From NCBI RefSeq assembly GCF_000980885.2, contig NZ_LBDA02000058.1, positions 1-64,000 of the forward strand: a stretch of 64,000 bases of DNA, in the 5' to 3' direction. Made by a program: the position numbers and the translations under genes. The notes below the pieces were generated by a model that was given only the letters and a program-made list of their open reading frames with translations, was not told the origin of the DNA and did not search any database. Within the stretch, counting starts at the first letter, position 1. Each line of letters starts with the position of its first letter. This document shows positions 16,262 through 25,096 of the stretch, piece by piece. This DNA is from Streptomyces malaysiense (GTDB taxonomy: Bacteria > Actinomycetota > Actinomycetes > Streptomycetales > Streptomycetaceae).

Positions 16262-18189
16262 TGTCCGGGCCCATGGGACGCATGATGGCCGGGGGCGGCC
16301 CCGACCAGCGGTCGATGGACTTCAAGGGGTCGGGCAAACGGCTGGTCGCCCAGTTCCGGCCCGAACGGCTCACCGTGTACGGCCTGCTGGCCTGCGTGGT
16401 GGTCAGCGTGGCCCTCAGCGTGGTCGGCCCGAAGATCCTCGGCCGCGCCACCGACCTGGTCTTCTCCGGCATCATCGGCCGGCAGATGCCCGCCGGGGCC
16501 ACCAAGGCACAGGTGCTGGAGCAGATGCGGGCGCACGGCAAGGGCGCCGTCGCGGACATGCTCCAGAGCACCGACTTCACCCCGGGCAAGGGCATCGACT
16601 TCGGCGCGGTCGGCGACGTACTGCTGCTCGCGCTCGTCACCTTCGCGGTCGCCGGACTGCTGATGGCGGTGGCGACGCGGCTGGTCAACCGGTCGGTGAA
16701 CCGCACGATGTACCGGCTGCGCGAGTCCGTGCAGGCGAAGCTGTCCCGGCTGCCGCTGTCGTACTTCGACAAGCGCCAGCGCGGTGAGGTGCTCTCGCGG
16801 GCGACCAACGACATCGACAACATCGGGCAGACGCTCCAGCAGTCGATGGGCCAGCTGATCAACTCGGTGCTGACCATCGTCGGTGTGCTGGCGATGATGT
16901 TCTGGGTCTCCTGGATCCTGGCGCTGGTCGCGCTGGTCACGGTGCCGCTGTCGTTCCTCGTCGCCACCCGGGTCGGCAAGCGTTCGCAGCCGCACTTCGT
17001 GCAGCAGTGGCGCTCCACGGGCAAGCTCAACGCGCACGTGGAGGAGATGTACACCGGGCACACGCTGGTGAAGGTGTTCGGGCGGCAGGAGGAGTCGGCG
17101 AAGCAGTTCGCGGAGCAGAACGAGGCGCTCTACGAGGCCGCGTTCAAGGCGCAGTTCAACAGCGGTGTGATGCAGCCGCTGATGATGTTCGTGTCGAACC
17201 TGAACTATGTGCTGGTGGCGGTCGTCGGTGGCCTGCGGGTCGCGTCCGGCGCGCTGTCCATCGGTGACGTGCAGGCGTTCATCCAGTACTCCCGGCAGTT
17301 CTCCATGCCGCTGACGCAGGTGGCCTCCATGGCCAACCTGGTGCAGTCCGGTGTGGCCTCGGCCGAGCGGGTCTTCGAACTCCTCGACGCCGAGGAGCAG
17401 GAGGCGGACCCGGTGCCGGGCGAGCGGCCCGCGGAGCTGCGCGGGCGGGTGCGGCTGGAGCACGTGTCCTTCCGGTACGAGCCGGAGAAGCCGCTGATCG
17501 AGGATCTCTCGCTCACGGTGGAGCCCGGTCACACGGTGGCCATCGTCGGCCCCACGGGCGCGGGCAAGACCACGCTGGTCAACCTGCTCATGCGGTTCTA
17601 CGACGTCTCCGGCGGGCGGATCACCCTGGACGGGGTGGACGTACGGAGCATGACCCGGGACGAACTGCGGTCCGGGATCGGCATGGTTCTCCAGGACACC
17701 TGGCTGTTCGGCGGCACCATCGCGGAGAACATCGCGTACGGCGCCTCGCGGGAGGTCACCCGGGGCGAGATCGAGGAGGCCGCGCGGGCCGCGCACGCCG
17801 ACCGGTTCGTCCGGACGCTGCCCGAGGGGTACGACACCGTGATCGACGACGAGGGCACGGGGGTGAGCGCCGGCGAGAAGCAGCTCATCACCATCGCGAG
17901 GGCGTTCCTGTCCGACCCGGTGATCCTGGTCCTGGACGAGGCGACGAGTTCCGTGGACACGCGGACCGAGGTGCTGATCCAGAAGGGCATGGCCAAACTC
18001 GCCGCCGGGCGCACGTCGTTCGTGATCGCGCACCGGTTGTCGACCATCCGGGACGCGGACACGATCCTCGTCATGGAGAACGGCTCCATCGTCGAGCAGG
18101 GCGCGCACACCGAGCTGCTGGCGGCGGACGGGGCGTACGCCCGGCTGTACAAGGCGCAGTTCGCGCAGGCGGTGGCGGAGGTGGACTGA
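16261..18189 (+). CDS. ABC exporter half-transporter, catalytically competent partner
   Basis: A 642-residue protein with an extra cytosolic N terminus, six membrane segments (the first loop carries a 100-residue insert, QMPAGATKAQVLEQMRAHGK), and an ATPase domain. Walker A is GPTGAGKTT, Walker B VILVLDEATSSVD with the catalytic Glu, and the signature is VSAGEKQ in place of LSGGQ. Paired with the upstream Asp-type subunit this gives one competent and one degenerate site, the pattern of TM287/288-like exporters. The frame is open far upstream, but the ATG at 16261 overlaps the previous stop. The two genes end at a strong terminator. Confidence 0.92.
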   Translation: MSGPMGRMMAGGGPDQRSMDFKGSGKRLVAQFRPERLTVYGLLACVVVSVALSVVGPKILGRATDLVFSGIIGRQMPAGATKAQVLEQMRAHGKGAVADMLQSTDFTPGKGIDFGAVGDVLLLALVTFAVAGLLMAVATRLVNRSVNRTMYRLRESVQAKLSRLPLSYFDKRQRGEVLSRATNDIDNIGQTLQQSMGQLINSVLTIVGVLAMMFWVSWILALVALVTVPLSFLVATRVGKRSQPHFVQQWRSTGKLNAHVEEMYTGHTLVKVFGRQEESAKQFAEQNEALYEAAFKAQFNSGVMQPLMMFVSNLNYVLVAVVGGLRVASGALSIGDVQAFIQYSRQFSMPLTQVASMANLVQSGVASAERVFELLDAEEQEADPVPGERPAELRGRVRLEHVSFRYEPEKPLIEDLSLTVEPGHTVAIVGPTGAGKTTLVNLLMRFYDVSGGRITLDGVDVRSMTRDELRSGIGMVLQDTWLFGGTIAENIAYGASREVTRGEIEEAARAAHADRFVRTLPEGYDTVIDDEGTGVSAGEKQLITIARAFLSDPVILVLDEATSSVDTRTEVLIQKGMAKLAAGRTSFVIAHRLSTIRDADTILVMENGSIVEQGAHTELLAADGAYARLYKAQFAQAVAEVD

Positions 18190-18195
18190 GCGGGC

Positions 18196-18238
18196 GGGAG
18201 GGGGCCGCTTCCGGACCGGCTCCGGGCGGCCCCCTCCC
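18196..18238. terminator. Bidirectional hairpin between the ABC pair and the sigma gene
   Basis: Perfect 13-bp arms GGGAGGGGGCCGC (18196-18208) and complement (18226-18238) with a 17-base loop, lying in the 61 bases between two convergent stop codons. Confidence 0.75.
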
Positions 18239-18250
18239 CCCGCTCCGCCT

Positions 18251-19330
18251 TCAGTCCAGGTAGCCCCTCAGCTGGTCCGCGTACGCGTGGTCCCTGAGCT
18301 TGTTCAGCGTCTTGGACTCGATCTGGCGTATCCGTTCGCGGGTGACGCCGAAGAGGCGGCCGATCTCCTCCAGGGTGCGGGGGCGGCCGTCGAGGAGGCC
18401 GTAGCGCAGCTGTACGACCTTGCGCTCGCGCTCGCCCAGTGTGGACAGCACGGCCTCCAGGTGCTGCTTGAGCAGCAGGAACGCGGCGGACTCCACGGGG
18501 CTCGCGGCGTCGCCGTCCTCTATGAGGTCGCCGAGCGCCACATCGTCCTCCTCGCCGACGGGGGCGTGCAGCGAGATGGGTTCCTGGGCGAGCCGCAGCA
18601 CCTCGCCGACCCGCTCGGGCGGGAGGTCGAGATGGGCGGCGACCTCCTCGGGCGTCGGCTCGTACCCGCGCTCCTGGAGCATGCGGCGCTGCACCCGTAC
18701 GACCCGGTTGATCAGCTCCACCACGTGCACCGGGACGCGGATGGTGCGGGCCTGGTCCGCGAGGGCGCGGGACATCGCCTGGCGGATCCACCAGGTGGCG
18801 TACGTGGAGAACTTGTAGCCGCGCGCGTAGTCGAACTTCTCCACGGCGCGGATCAGCCCGAGGTTGCCCTCCTGCACGAGGTCGAGCATGGTGAGCCCGC
18901 GCCCGACGTAGCGCTTGGCGACGGAGACGACGAGCCGCAGGTTGGCCTCGATCAGCTTTCTCTTGGCCACCCGTCCCATGACCACCAGCTGGTCCAGGTC
19001 CTGCGCCAGCCGGCTGTCCAGGTCGGGGGTGTTGCTCAGTTTCTCCTCCGCGAACAGCCCGGCCTCGACCCGGCGGGCGAGCTCGACCTCCTCGGCGGCG
19101 GTGAGCAGCGGGATGCGGCCGATCTCGCGCAGGTACTGCCGGAACAGATCGGCGGACGGCCCGCCGCTCTCGCTCCTCGCCGCGGCCGGCGCCTCCTCGG
19201 CGCCCGTCTCCGGATGCAGGGGGGCACGCCCCTGCGGCGGGACGGCCGCGACGCCGTCCGGCTCAGCGTCCGTCTCGTCCACGCCGGCACCGGTGCTCTT
19301 GGCAGTAGGGGTGAGGGTCTGGGTCTGCAC
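18251..19330 (-). CDS. hrdA: Principal-like RNA polymerase sigma factor, HrdA type
   Basis: A 359-residue sigma-70 family factor without the large region 1.1 insert of HrdB. Region 1.2 starts at DLFRQYLREIGRIPLL. Region 2 has RLVVSVAKRYVGRGLTMLDL, QEGNLGLIRAVEKFDYARGY and KFSTYATWWIRQAM, region 3 EVAAHLDLPPERVGEVLRLA, and region 4 TLEEIGRLFGVTRERIRQIE, so it should read HrdB-like promoters. The frame is open to 19402, but a GTG at 19330 follows GGAGG and gives VQTQTLTPTAKSTG, typical of Hrd proteins. The hrdA name rests on its place next to dnaG and the ABC pair, as in S. coelicolor. In that species the gene is dispensable. Confidence 0.9.
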   Translation of the reverse strand: MQTQTLTPTAKSTGAGVDETDAEPDGVAAVPPQGRAPLHPETGAEEAPAAARSESGGPSADLFRQYLREIGRIPLLTAAEEVELARRVEAGLFAEEKLSNTPDLDSRLAQDLDQLVVMGRVAKRKLIEANLRLVVSVAKRYVGRGLTMLDLVQEGNLGLIRAVEKFDYARGYKFSTYATWWIRQAMSRALADQARTIRVPVHVVELINRVVRVQRRMLQERGYEPTPEEVAAHLDLPPERVGEVLRLAQEPISLHAPVGEEDDVALGDLIEDGDAASPVESAAFLLLKQHLEAVLSTLGERERKVVQLRYGLLDGRPRTLEEIGRLFGVTRERIRQIESKTLNKLRDHAYADQLRGYLD

Positions 19331-19567
19331 GAGGGCGACCTCCAGAAATGTTCGCCGGACTCGGCATCCCCAACAGTGTGGGGTACGACACATCGCTGCC
19401 ACGAGGGGTGTGCGGTGACTTTTTGCGTCCGATCCGTCACCCGGTGGTTACCCAGCTCGTCGGATTGTGCGTCTGGCATATGCGGAGGACGGTCCGCACC
19501 GGCCCGTGGCAGGACGGGGGACCCCGGCGTCACGCCGACGGGGCGCCCCCGCGGCGAGGGCCGGCCC

Positions 19568-21475
19568 TCACAGCGCCGCGGCGCCCCTCTCGCGCAGGGA
19601 CTGGTCGTACTGCTGGAGGACCCACATCTCGTTCTGGACGGCGGCCAGTTGGCCCGGGTCGCCGCCGGAGGAGAGGCGGGTCATCTGGAACTCGATGTCG
19701 CGGATGCGGCGCTCGACGGCGCGGCGGCGGATCTGGACCAGGACGGTACCGGCGTAGGTCTCGTCGACGGTACGGCGCAGGATCGGTTCGACGGCCAGCT
19801 CGGTGACCATGGCGCGGGCGGCGTCGTCCGGTGCGGCCTCGCGGACGCGGACCAGGTACTCCTGCGGGTCGGACACGCCGAACTCGGCGCCGCCCGCCTC
19901 CGCGATGGTCTGCCGTACGGCGGCGTAGGGCGGGGCGGTGAACTCGTCCACCCCGTACGCGTCGAAGGCGGGTGAGACCAACTCGGGGCGCTGGAGCGCG
20001 AGTTTGAGGAGTTCACGCTCCGCCGCGTACACCGGGTTGCGCAGGGTGAGGGCGGGGCCGGAGTTCGCGGTCCGCGGGGCCTGCGCCCACTGCTGGTCGG
20101 CGCCGCGCGGCCGGTCCTGTGCCGGGCCCCGGCCGCCCCGGTCCCGCGCCCAGCGGGCCAGCTGGGCCACCCGCCGCACCACGAACTGCGTGTCGAGGAT
20201 GCCGAGCAGTCCGGCCAGCTCGACCGCGACCTCGTGCTGCGCGCCGCTGTTCTTGATCCGGGCCACGATCGGCGCGGCCTCGTCCAGCGCGGCGGCGCGG
20301 CCCCCCGAGGTGTCCAGGTCGTACCGGCTCACCACCTGACGCAGCGCGAACTCGAAGAGCGGGGTGCGGGGTTCGGCCAGGTCGGCCACCGCCTCGTCGC
20401 CCTTGGCGAGCCGCAGCTCGCACGGGTCCATGCCGTCCGGCGCGATCGCGATGTACGTCTCGGCGGCGAACTTCTGGTCGTCCTCGAACGCCCGCAGCGC
20501 CGCCTTCTGGCCCGCCGCGTCGCCGTCGAAGGTGAAGATCACCCGGGCCGAGCCGTTGTCCATCAGCAGCCGGCGCAGGATCTTGATGTGCTCGCCGCCG
20601 AAGGCCGTACCGCAGGTCGCGATGGCCGTCCGCACCCCGGCGAGATGGCAGGCCATGACGTCGGTGTAGCCCTCGACCACGACCGCCCGGCTGGACTTCG
20701 CGATCTCCTTCTTCGCCAGGTCGATGCCGTAGAGGACCTGCGACTTCTTGTAGATCGCGGTCTCGGGGGTGTTGAGGTACTTGGGCCCGTTGTCGGACTC
20801 GTACAGCTTGCGCGCGCCAAAGCCGACGACCTCTCCGCCGATGTCCCGGATCGGCCACATCAGCCGGCCCCGGAAGCGGTCGATCGGTCCGCGCCGGCCG
20901 TCCTGGGAGAGCCCGGAGAGGACCAGCTCCTTGTCGCTGAAGCCCTTGCCGCGCAGATAGCGGGTGAGGTGGTCCCAGCCCTGGGGGCTGTAGCCGACGC
21001 CGAAGTGCACCGCCGCGTCCTGGTCGAAGCCGCGCTCGGCGAGGAAGACCCGGCCGGTCTCCGCCTCCGGGCTGCTCGCCAGCTGCTCGGCGTACCACTG
21101 CGCGGCGATCTTGTGCGCCTCGACCAGCCGGATGCGTTCGCCGCGCTGGTGGGCCGGGTTGTACCCGCCCTCCTCGTACCGCAGCGTGATCCCGGCCTGG
21201 GCGGCGAGCCGCTCCACCGCCTCCGAGAAGGAGAGGTGGTCCACCTTCATCACGAAGGTGATGGTGTCGCCGCCCTCCTGGCACCCGAAGCAGTGGAAGA
21301 GACCCTTGCCGGGGCTGACCTGGAAGGACGGCGACTTCTCGTCGTGGAACGGGCACAGCCCCTTGAGGTTGCCGCCGCCCGCGTTGCGCAGCTGGAGGTA
21401 CTCGGAGACCACGGCGTCGATCGGGACCGCGTCCCGTACCGCCTTCACGTCCTCGTCGTTGATCCGTCCTGCCAC
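19568..21475 (-). CDS. dnaG: DNA primase DnaG
   Basis: A 635-residue primase that makes RNA primers at the replication fork with DnaB helicase. The N-terminal zinc domain has CPFHDEKSPSF and HCFGCQEGGD (C-x2-H...C-x2-C). The RNA polymerase basic motif lies around RFRGRLMWPIRDIGGEVVGF. The TOPRIM motifs are VVVEGYTDVMACHLAG (Glu) and FTFDGDAAGQKAA (Asp pair). The C-terminal 150 residues, after a Gly/Arg-rich linker, form the helicase-interacting part. Length is normal for Streptomyces. The ATG at 21475 starts MAGRINDEDVKAVRD, the expected N terminus. It lies upstream of hrdA on the same strand with a 237-bp gap. Confidence 0.96.
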   Translation of the reverse strand: MAGRINDEDVKAVRDAVPIDAVVSEYLQLRNAGGGNLKGLCPFHDEKSPSFQVSPGKGLFHCFGCQEGGDTITFVMKVDHLSFSEAVERLAAQAGITLRYEEGGYNPAHQRGERIRLVEAHKIAAQWYAEQLASSPEAETGRVFLAERGFDQDAAVHFGVGYSPQGWDHLTRYLRGKGFSDKELVLSGLSQDGRRGPIDRFRGRLMWPIRDIGGEVVGFGARKLYESDNGPKYLNTPETAIYKKSQVLYGIDLAKKEIAKSSRAVVVEGYTDVMACHLAGVRTAIATCGTAFGGEHIKILRRLLMDNGSARVIFTFDGDAAGQKAALRAFEDDQKFAAETYIAIAPDGMDPCELRLAKGDEAVADLAEPRTPLFEFALRQVVSRYDLDTSGGRAAALDEAAPIVARIKNSGAQHEVAVELAGLLGILDTQFVVRRVAQLARWARDRGGRGPAQDRPRGADQQWAQAPRTANSGPALTLRNPVYAAERELLKLALQRPELVSPAFDAYGVDEFTAPPYAAVRQTIAEAGGAEFGVSDPQEYLVRVREAAPDDAARAMVTELAVEPILRRTVDETYAGTVLVQIRRRAVERRIRDIEFQMTRLSSGGDPGQLAAVQNEMWVLQQYDQSLRERGAAAL

Positions 21476-21522
21476 GCGTGAATTCTACGGGGGCGGAAGG
21501 AGCACCCGGGGGCTCCCGGGGA

Positions 21523-22788
21523 TCAGGGGACGAGACGGTCCAGGGGCACGTGCGGGTCGGCCAGCGCGTCCGTGTCCACCCGCGCACGGGAGCGGATCAG
21601 CCGTTGGATGTGTTCCGTGACGTTCCACACATTCACGTTCATGCCCGCGAGCACCCTCCCCTCGCCCACCCAGAAGGCGATGAACTCCCGCTTGCCCATG
21701 TCGCCCCGGATGACCACCTGGTCGTACGACCCCGGCGGGGCCCACCCGCTGTACTCCATCCCGAGGTCGTACTGGTCGGTGAAGAAGTACGGCACCCGGT
21801 CGTACACGGCGTCCTGCCCGAGCATCGAGCGCGCCGCCGCCGGTCCCCCGTTGAGCGCGTTGGCCCAGTGCTCGACGCGGATCCGGGTGCCGAACAGCTC
21901 CAGCGGGAACGCCGCGACGTCACCGGCGGCGTAGATGTCGGGGTCGGACGTGCGCAGCCGCTCGTCCACCACGATCCCGCCCCCGTGCGCCCGGTCGGCG
22001 ATCTCCAGGCCCGCCGCCTCCGCGAGCGCCACCCGCGGCACCGCGCCGATCGCCGCCAGGACACCGTGCGCCGGGTGCTCCTCGCCGTCGTCGGTGCGTA
22101 CCGCGAGGACCATGCCGTCCTGGCCGATGATCTCGGTGAGCCGCCGCCCGAAGTGGAAGCGCACCCCGCGGCCGCTGTGCAGCTGGGCGAAGACGTTGCC
22201 CAGCTCGGGGCCGAGCACGCCGTGCAGCGGGGTCGGCTCCGGCTCGATCACGGTGACCTCCGCGCCGTACTCGCGCGCCGCCGCCGCGACCTCCAGGCCG
22301 ATCCACCCGGCGCCCGCGATCACGAGGTGCCCGTTGTCCCGGCCGAGGGAGGCCAGCACGCCCTTGAGCCGCTCGGCGTGCGCGAGCCGGCGCAGATGGT
22401 GGACGCCCGCGAGACCGGTGCCGGGGATGTCCAGGCGGCGCGGCTCGGCGCCGGTGCACAGCAGCAGCTTGTCGTAGCGGACGAGGGTGCCGTCGTCGCC
22501 GTAGCGCACGGTCCTGGCCGTACGGTCGACGTGGTCGACGCTCTGGCCGAGGTGCAGCTCGATGTCGTTGCGCGCGTACCAGGCGGGCTCGTGCACGAAG
22601 ACGCTGTCCCGCTCCTCCTTGCCGAGCAGGAAGCCCTTGGACAGCGGCGGTCGCTCGTACGGGTGGTCGCGTTCGTCGCAGATCAGTATCACCCTGCCGG
22701 TGAAGCCCTCCGCGCGGAGCGTCTCCGCCGCCTTCGCGCCGGCGAGGCCGCCTCCGACGATGACGAATGTCTGATCCGCGTCGACCAC
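21523..22788 (-). CDS. FAD-dependent NAD(P)H oxidoreductase (ferredoxin reductase family)
   Basis: A 421-residue flavoprotein of the rubredoxin/ferredoxin reductase type. Residues 8-35 hold the FAD dinucleotide fold (FVIVGGGLAGAKAAETLRAE). A second fold (VIAGAGWIGLEVAAAAREYG) near 152 binds NAD(P)H, and DIYAAGDVAAFPLELFG near 275 is the FAD-closing motif. The C terminus is the reductase C domain. It passes electrons from NAD(P)H to a ferredoxin, perhaps for a P450, but no partner gene is adjacent. The frame continues to 23160, but the GTG at 22788 follows GAGGAGG and starts right at the fold, so the longer form is rejected. Confidence 0.9.
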   Translation of the reverse strand: MVDADQTFVIVGGGLAGAKAAETLRAEGFTGRVILICDERDHPYERPPLSKGFLLGKEERDSVFVHEPAWYARNDIELHLGQSVDHVDRTARTVRYGDDGTLVRYDKLLLCTGAEPRRLDIPGTGLAGVHHLRRLAHAERLKGVLASLGRDNGHLVIAGAGWIGLEVAAAAREYGAEVTVIEPEPTPLHGVLGPELGNVFAQLHSGRGVRFHFGRRLTEIIGQDGMVLAVRTDDGEEHPAHGVLAAIGAVPRVALAEAAGLEIADRAHGGGIVVDERLRTSDPDIYAAGDVAAFPLELFGTRIRVEHWANALNGGPAAARSMLGQDAVYDRVPYFFTDQYDLGMEYSGWAPPGSYDQVVIRGDMGKREFIAFWVGEGRVLAGMNVNVWNVTEHIQRLIRSRARVDTDALADPHVPLDRLVP

Positions 22789-22892
22789 TTGTATGCCTCC
22801 TCGTAAGGGTGCCGCCACCCGCGAGCGTCCCGCACGCGGCGCGCTGCGGGAAGGGGGAGTGACCCGATCAGGCCACCCGGTGCACGTTCCTC

Positions 22893-24182
22893 TCACATAT
22901 GCCCGGTCAGTCTCGCGTGCAGCGAGAGCGCGGAGGCGTCGGTGAGGGATGCGATCTGGTCGACGATCACCCGCTTGCGCGCGTGGTCGTCGGATGCCCC
23001 GTCGAACAGGGCCCGAAACTGCGGATCCAGGCCGTCCGGCGCGCGGGCGGTGAGCGCCTCGGCCAGCTCCGCCACGATCACCCGCTGATCGGCCCGCAGC
23101 CGCTCCTGCTCGGCCCGCTGCATCACGTACCGGTCGGCGACCGCCTTCAGCACCGCGCACTCCATCCGGGTCCCGCGGGGCACGACGAGACGGGCGCCGT
23201 AGCGGGTGAGCCGGCCGTTCCCGTGGCCGGCGCGGGTGGCGCCCTCAGCGGCCAGGCAGAACCGTCCGATGAGCTGACTGGTGGCGTCCTTCAGGCGGGC
23301 CTGGGCGGCCGCGGTGCCGTCGTAGCCGTGCGGCCACCACTCCTCGTCCTGGAGGCGGTCGAGGGCGTCCGCGAGTTCGGCCGGTTCGGTGCCGGCGGGG
23401 ACGTAGCGGCCGACGGCCACCTCGAACACGGCCTGCCGTTCGGGCTCGGCGTGCAGGCAGTTGGGGTCGATGTGACCGGCGTGCAGGCCGTCCTCGATGT
23501 CGTGCACCGAGTAGGCCACGTCGTCGGACCAGTCCATGACCTGGGCCTCGAAGCAGGTGCGGGTGCCGGGGGCGCCGGCCCTGACCCAGTCGAACACCGG
23601 GCGGTCGTCCTCGTACACGCCGAACTTCCCCGAGGCGGGGTCGGTGGGATGGGCGCCGCGCGGCCAGGGGTACTTGGTGGCGGCGTCGAGCGCGGCGCGG
23701 GTGAGGTTGAGGCCGACGGAGCCCTCCTCGGTGAACCGTTTGGGCTCGATCCGGGTGAGCAGCCGCAGCGACTGGGCGTTGCCCTCGAAGCCGCCGCAGT
23801 CGTCCGCGAACGCGTTGAGCGCCTGTTCGCCGTTGTGGCCGAAGGGCGGGTGACCCAGGTCGTGGGAGAGGCAGGCGGCCTCGACGAGGTCGGGGTCGCA
23901 GCCGAGGGCCGCGCCCAGCTCCCGGCCGACCTGGGCGCACTCCAGGGAGTGGGTGAGCCGGGTGCGGGGGCTGGCGTCCCAGACCTGGCTGCGGCTGCCC
24001 GGCGTGACGACCTGGGTCTTGCCCGCGAGGCGGCGCAGCGCGGCGGAGTGCAGGATGCGGGCCCGGTCGCGCTGGAAGGCGGTGCGGCCGGGGCGTTTGT
24101 CGGGTTCGGGCGCGAAGCGCTCCAGGTCCGCGGGGTGGTAGGGGTCAGGGCCGCGGGGGCCGGGGGGTGCGCTGCCTTCCAT
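22893..24182 (-). CDS. dgt: Deoxyguanosinetriphosphate triphosphohydrolase (HD domain)
   Basis: A 429-residue dGTPase-like enzyme that cleaves dNTPs to nucleoside and triphosphate, helping control nucleotide pools. The HD metal site is visible: RTRLTHSLECAQVGRELG (His), LSHDLGHPPFGHNGEQAL (His-Asp), and WSDDVAYSVHDIEDGLHAG (second Asp region). The N-terminal ILHSAALRRLAGKTQV is the conserved first helix. The ATG at 24182 gives MEGSAPPGPRGPDPYHPADL; a longer frame to 24422 has no support. It lies 105 bp downstream of nothing else on the strand and is divergent from the SanA-like gene. Confidence 0.92.
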   Translation of the reverse strand: MEGSAPPGPRGPDPYHPADLERFAPEPDKRPGRTAFQRDRARILHSAALRRLAGKTQVVTPGSRSQVWDASPRTRLTHSLECAQVGRELGAALGCDPDLVEAACLSHDLGHPPFGHNGEQALNAFADDCGGFEGNAQSLRLLTRIEPKRFTEEGSVGLNLTRAALDAATKYPWPRGAHPTDPASGKFGVYEDDRPVFDWVRAGAPGTRTCFEAQVMDWSDDVAYSVHDIEDGLHAGHIDPNCLHAEPERQAVFEVAVGRYVPAGTEPAELADALDRLQDEEWWPHGYDGTAAAQARLKDATSQLIGRFCLAAEGATRAGHGNGRLTRYGARLVVPRGTRMECAVLKAVADRYVMQRAEQERLRADQRVIVAELAEALTARAPDGLDPQFRALFDGASDDHARKRVIVDQIASLTDASALSLHARLTGHM

Positions 24183-24390
24183 GATCCGACAGTAGACGCA
24201 CGGGGTGACGAATGGGGGGTACCGGGTGGCCCAGTCGTATGGCGGGAGCGGGAATTCGGCCGTCCCGGCGGGCGGATTCGCACACAGGGGCGAACCGGAT
24301 GACCGGCGGTGGCGTCCTCCATGACCGGGGGCGGAGCACCGGGACCGAGCACCGGGGCCGGGCAGAGAGCCTCGCACCGAGGGGGACCGT

Positions 24391-25092
24391 ATGAGGATCC
24401 GAAGACCGCGGCTGCCGCGCACCCGCGCCGGTCAGCGGCGGCTGGTGCGGGCCGTGGTGGCCGTCTGCACGCTGGCGCTGCTGCCGGGGGCCTGGCTGTT
24501 CACGTCCACGGCGGACCGGCTGCGCACGGTCGCGGACGCGCCGCCCGCGCCGGTCGCGGTGGTGTTCGGGGCCGGGCTGTGGAACGGGGAGCCGTCGCCG
24601 TACCTCGCGCGCCGCCTGGACGCGACGGCGGCGCTGTACCGCGCGGGCCGGGTCAAGGTCGTCCTGGTCACCGGCGACAACAGCCGCACGGACTACGACG
24701 AGCCGGACGCCATGCGCACCTATCTGACCGGGCACGGGGTGCCGGGCGGGCGGATCGTGCGCGACTACGCCGGCTTCGACACCTGGGACTCCTGCGTACG
24801 GGCGAGGAAGATCTTCGGCGTGCGCCGTGCCGTCCTGGTCAGCCAGGGCTTCCACATCCGGCGGGCGGTCGCGCTGTGCGAGGCGGCGGGCATCGACTCG
24901 TACGGTGTCGGGGTCGACGAGCCGCACGACGTCACCTGGTACTACGGCGGCACGCGCGAGGTGTTCGCGGCGGGCAAGGCGCTGCTGGAGGCGGTCTTCC
25001 GCCCGGACCCGACGTTCCTGGGGCCCCGCGAGCGGGGGATCGCCGACGCGCTCGCCGAGGCCGGTGGCCAGGCCCGCCACGAAAAGGGCTGA
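24391..25092 (+). CDS. SanA/YdcF-like (DUF218) envelope protein
   Basis: A 233-residue protein with one N-terminal membrane segment (VRAVVAVCTLALLPGAWLF) and an outward DUF218 domain. Family motifs are APVAVVFGAGLWNGEPSP, VLVTGDNSRTDYDEPDAM, FDTWDSCVRARKIFGVRRAV and LVSQGFHIRRAVALCEAAG. SanA/ElyC relatives affect envelope integrity and vancomycin exclusion in enteric bacteria; the chemistry is unknown. The ATG lies 4 bases upstream of the next gene's start after the stop, so the two are co-transcribed. Confidence 0.85.
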   Translation: MRIRRPRLPRTRAGQRRLVRAVVAVCTLALLPGAWLFTSTADRLRTVADAPPAPVAVVFGAGLWNGEPSPYLARRLDATAALYRAGRVKVVLVTGDNSRTDYDEPDAMRTYLTGHGVPGGRIVRDYAGFDTWDSCVRARKIFGVRRAVLVSQGFHIRRAVALCEAAGIDSYGVGVDEPHDVTWYYGGTREVFAAGKALLEAVFRPDPTFLGPRERGIADALAEAGGQARHEKG

Positions 25093-25096
25093 GCGC

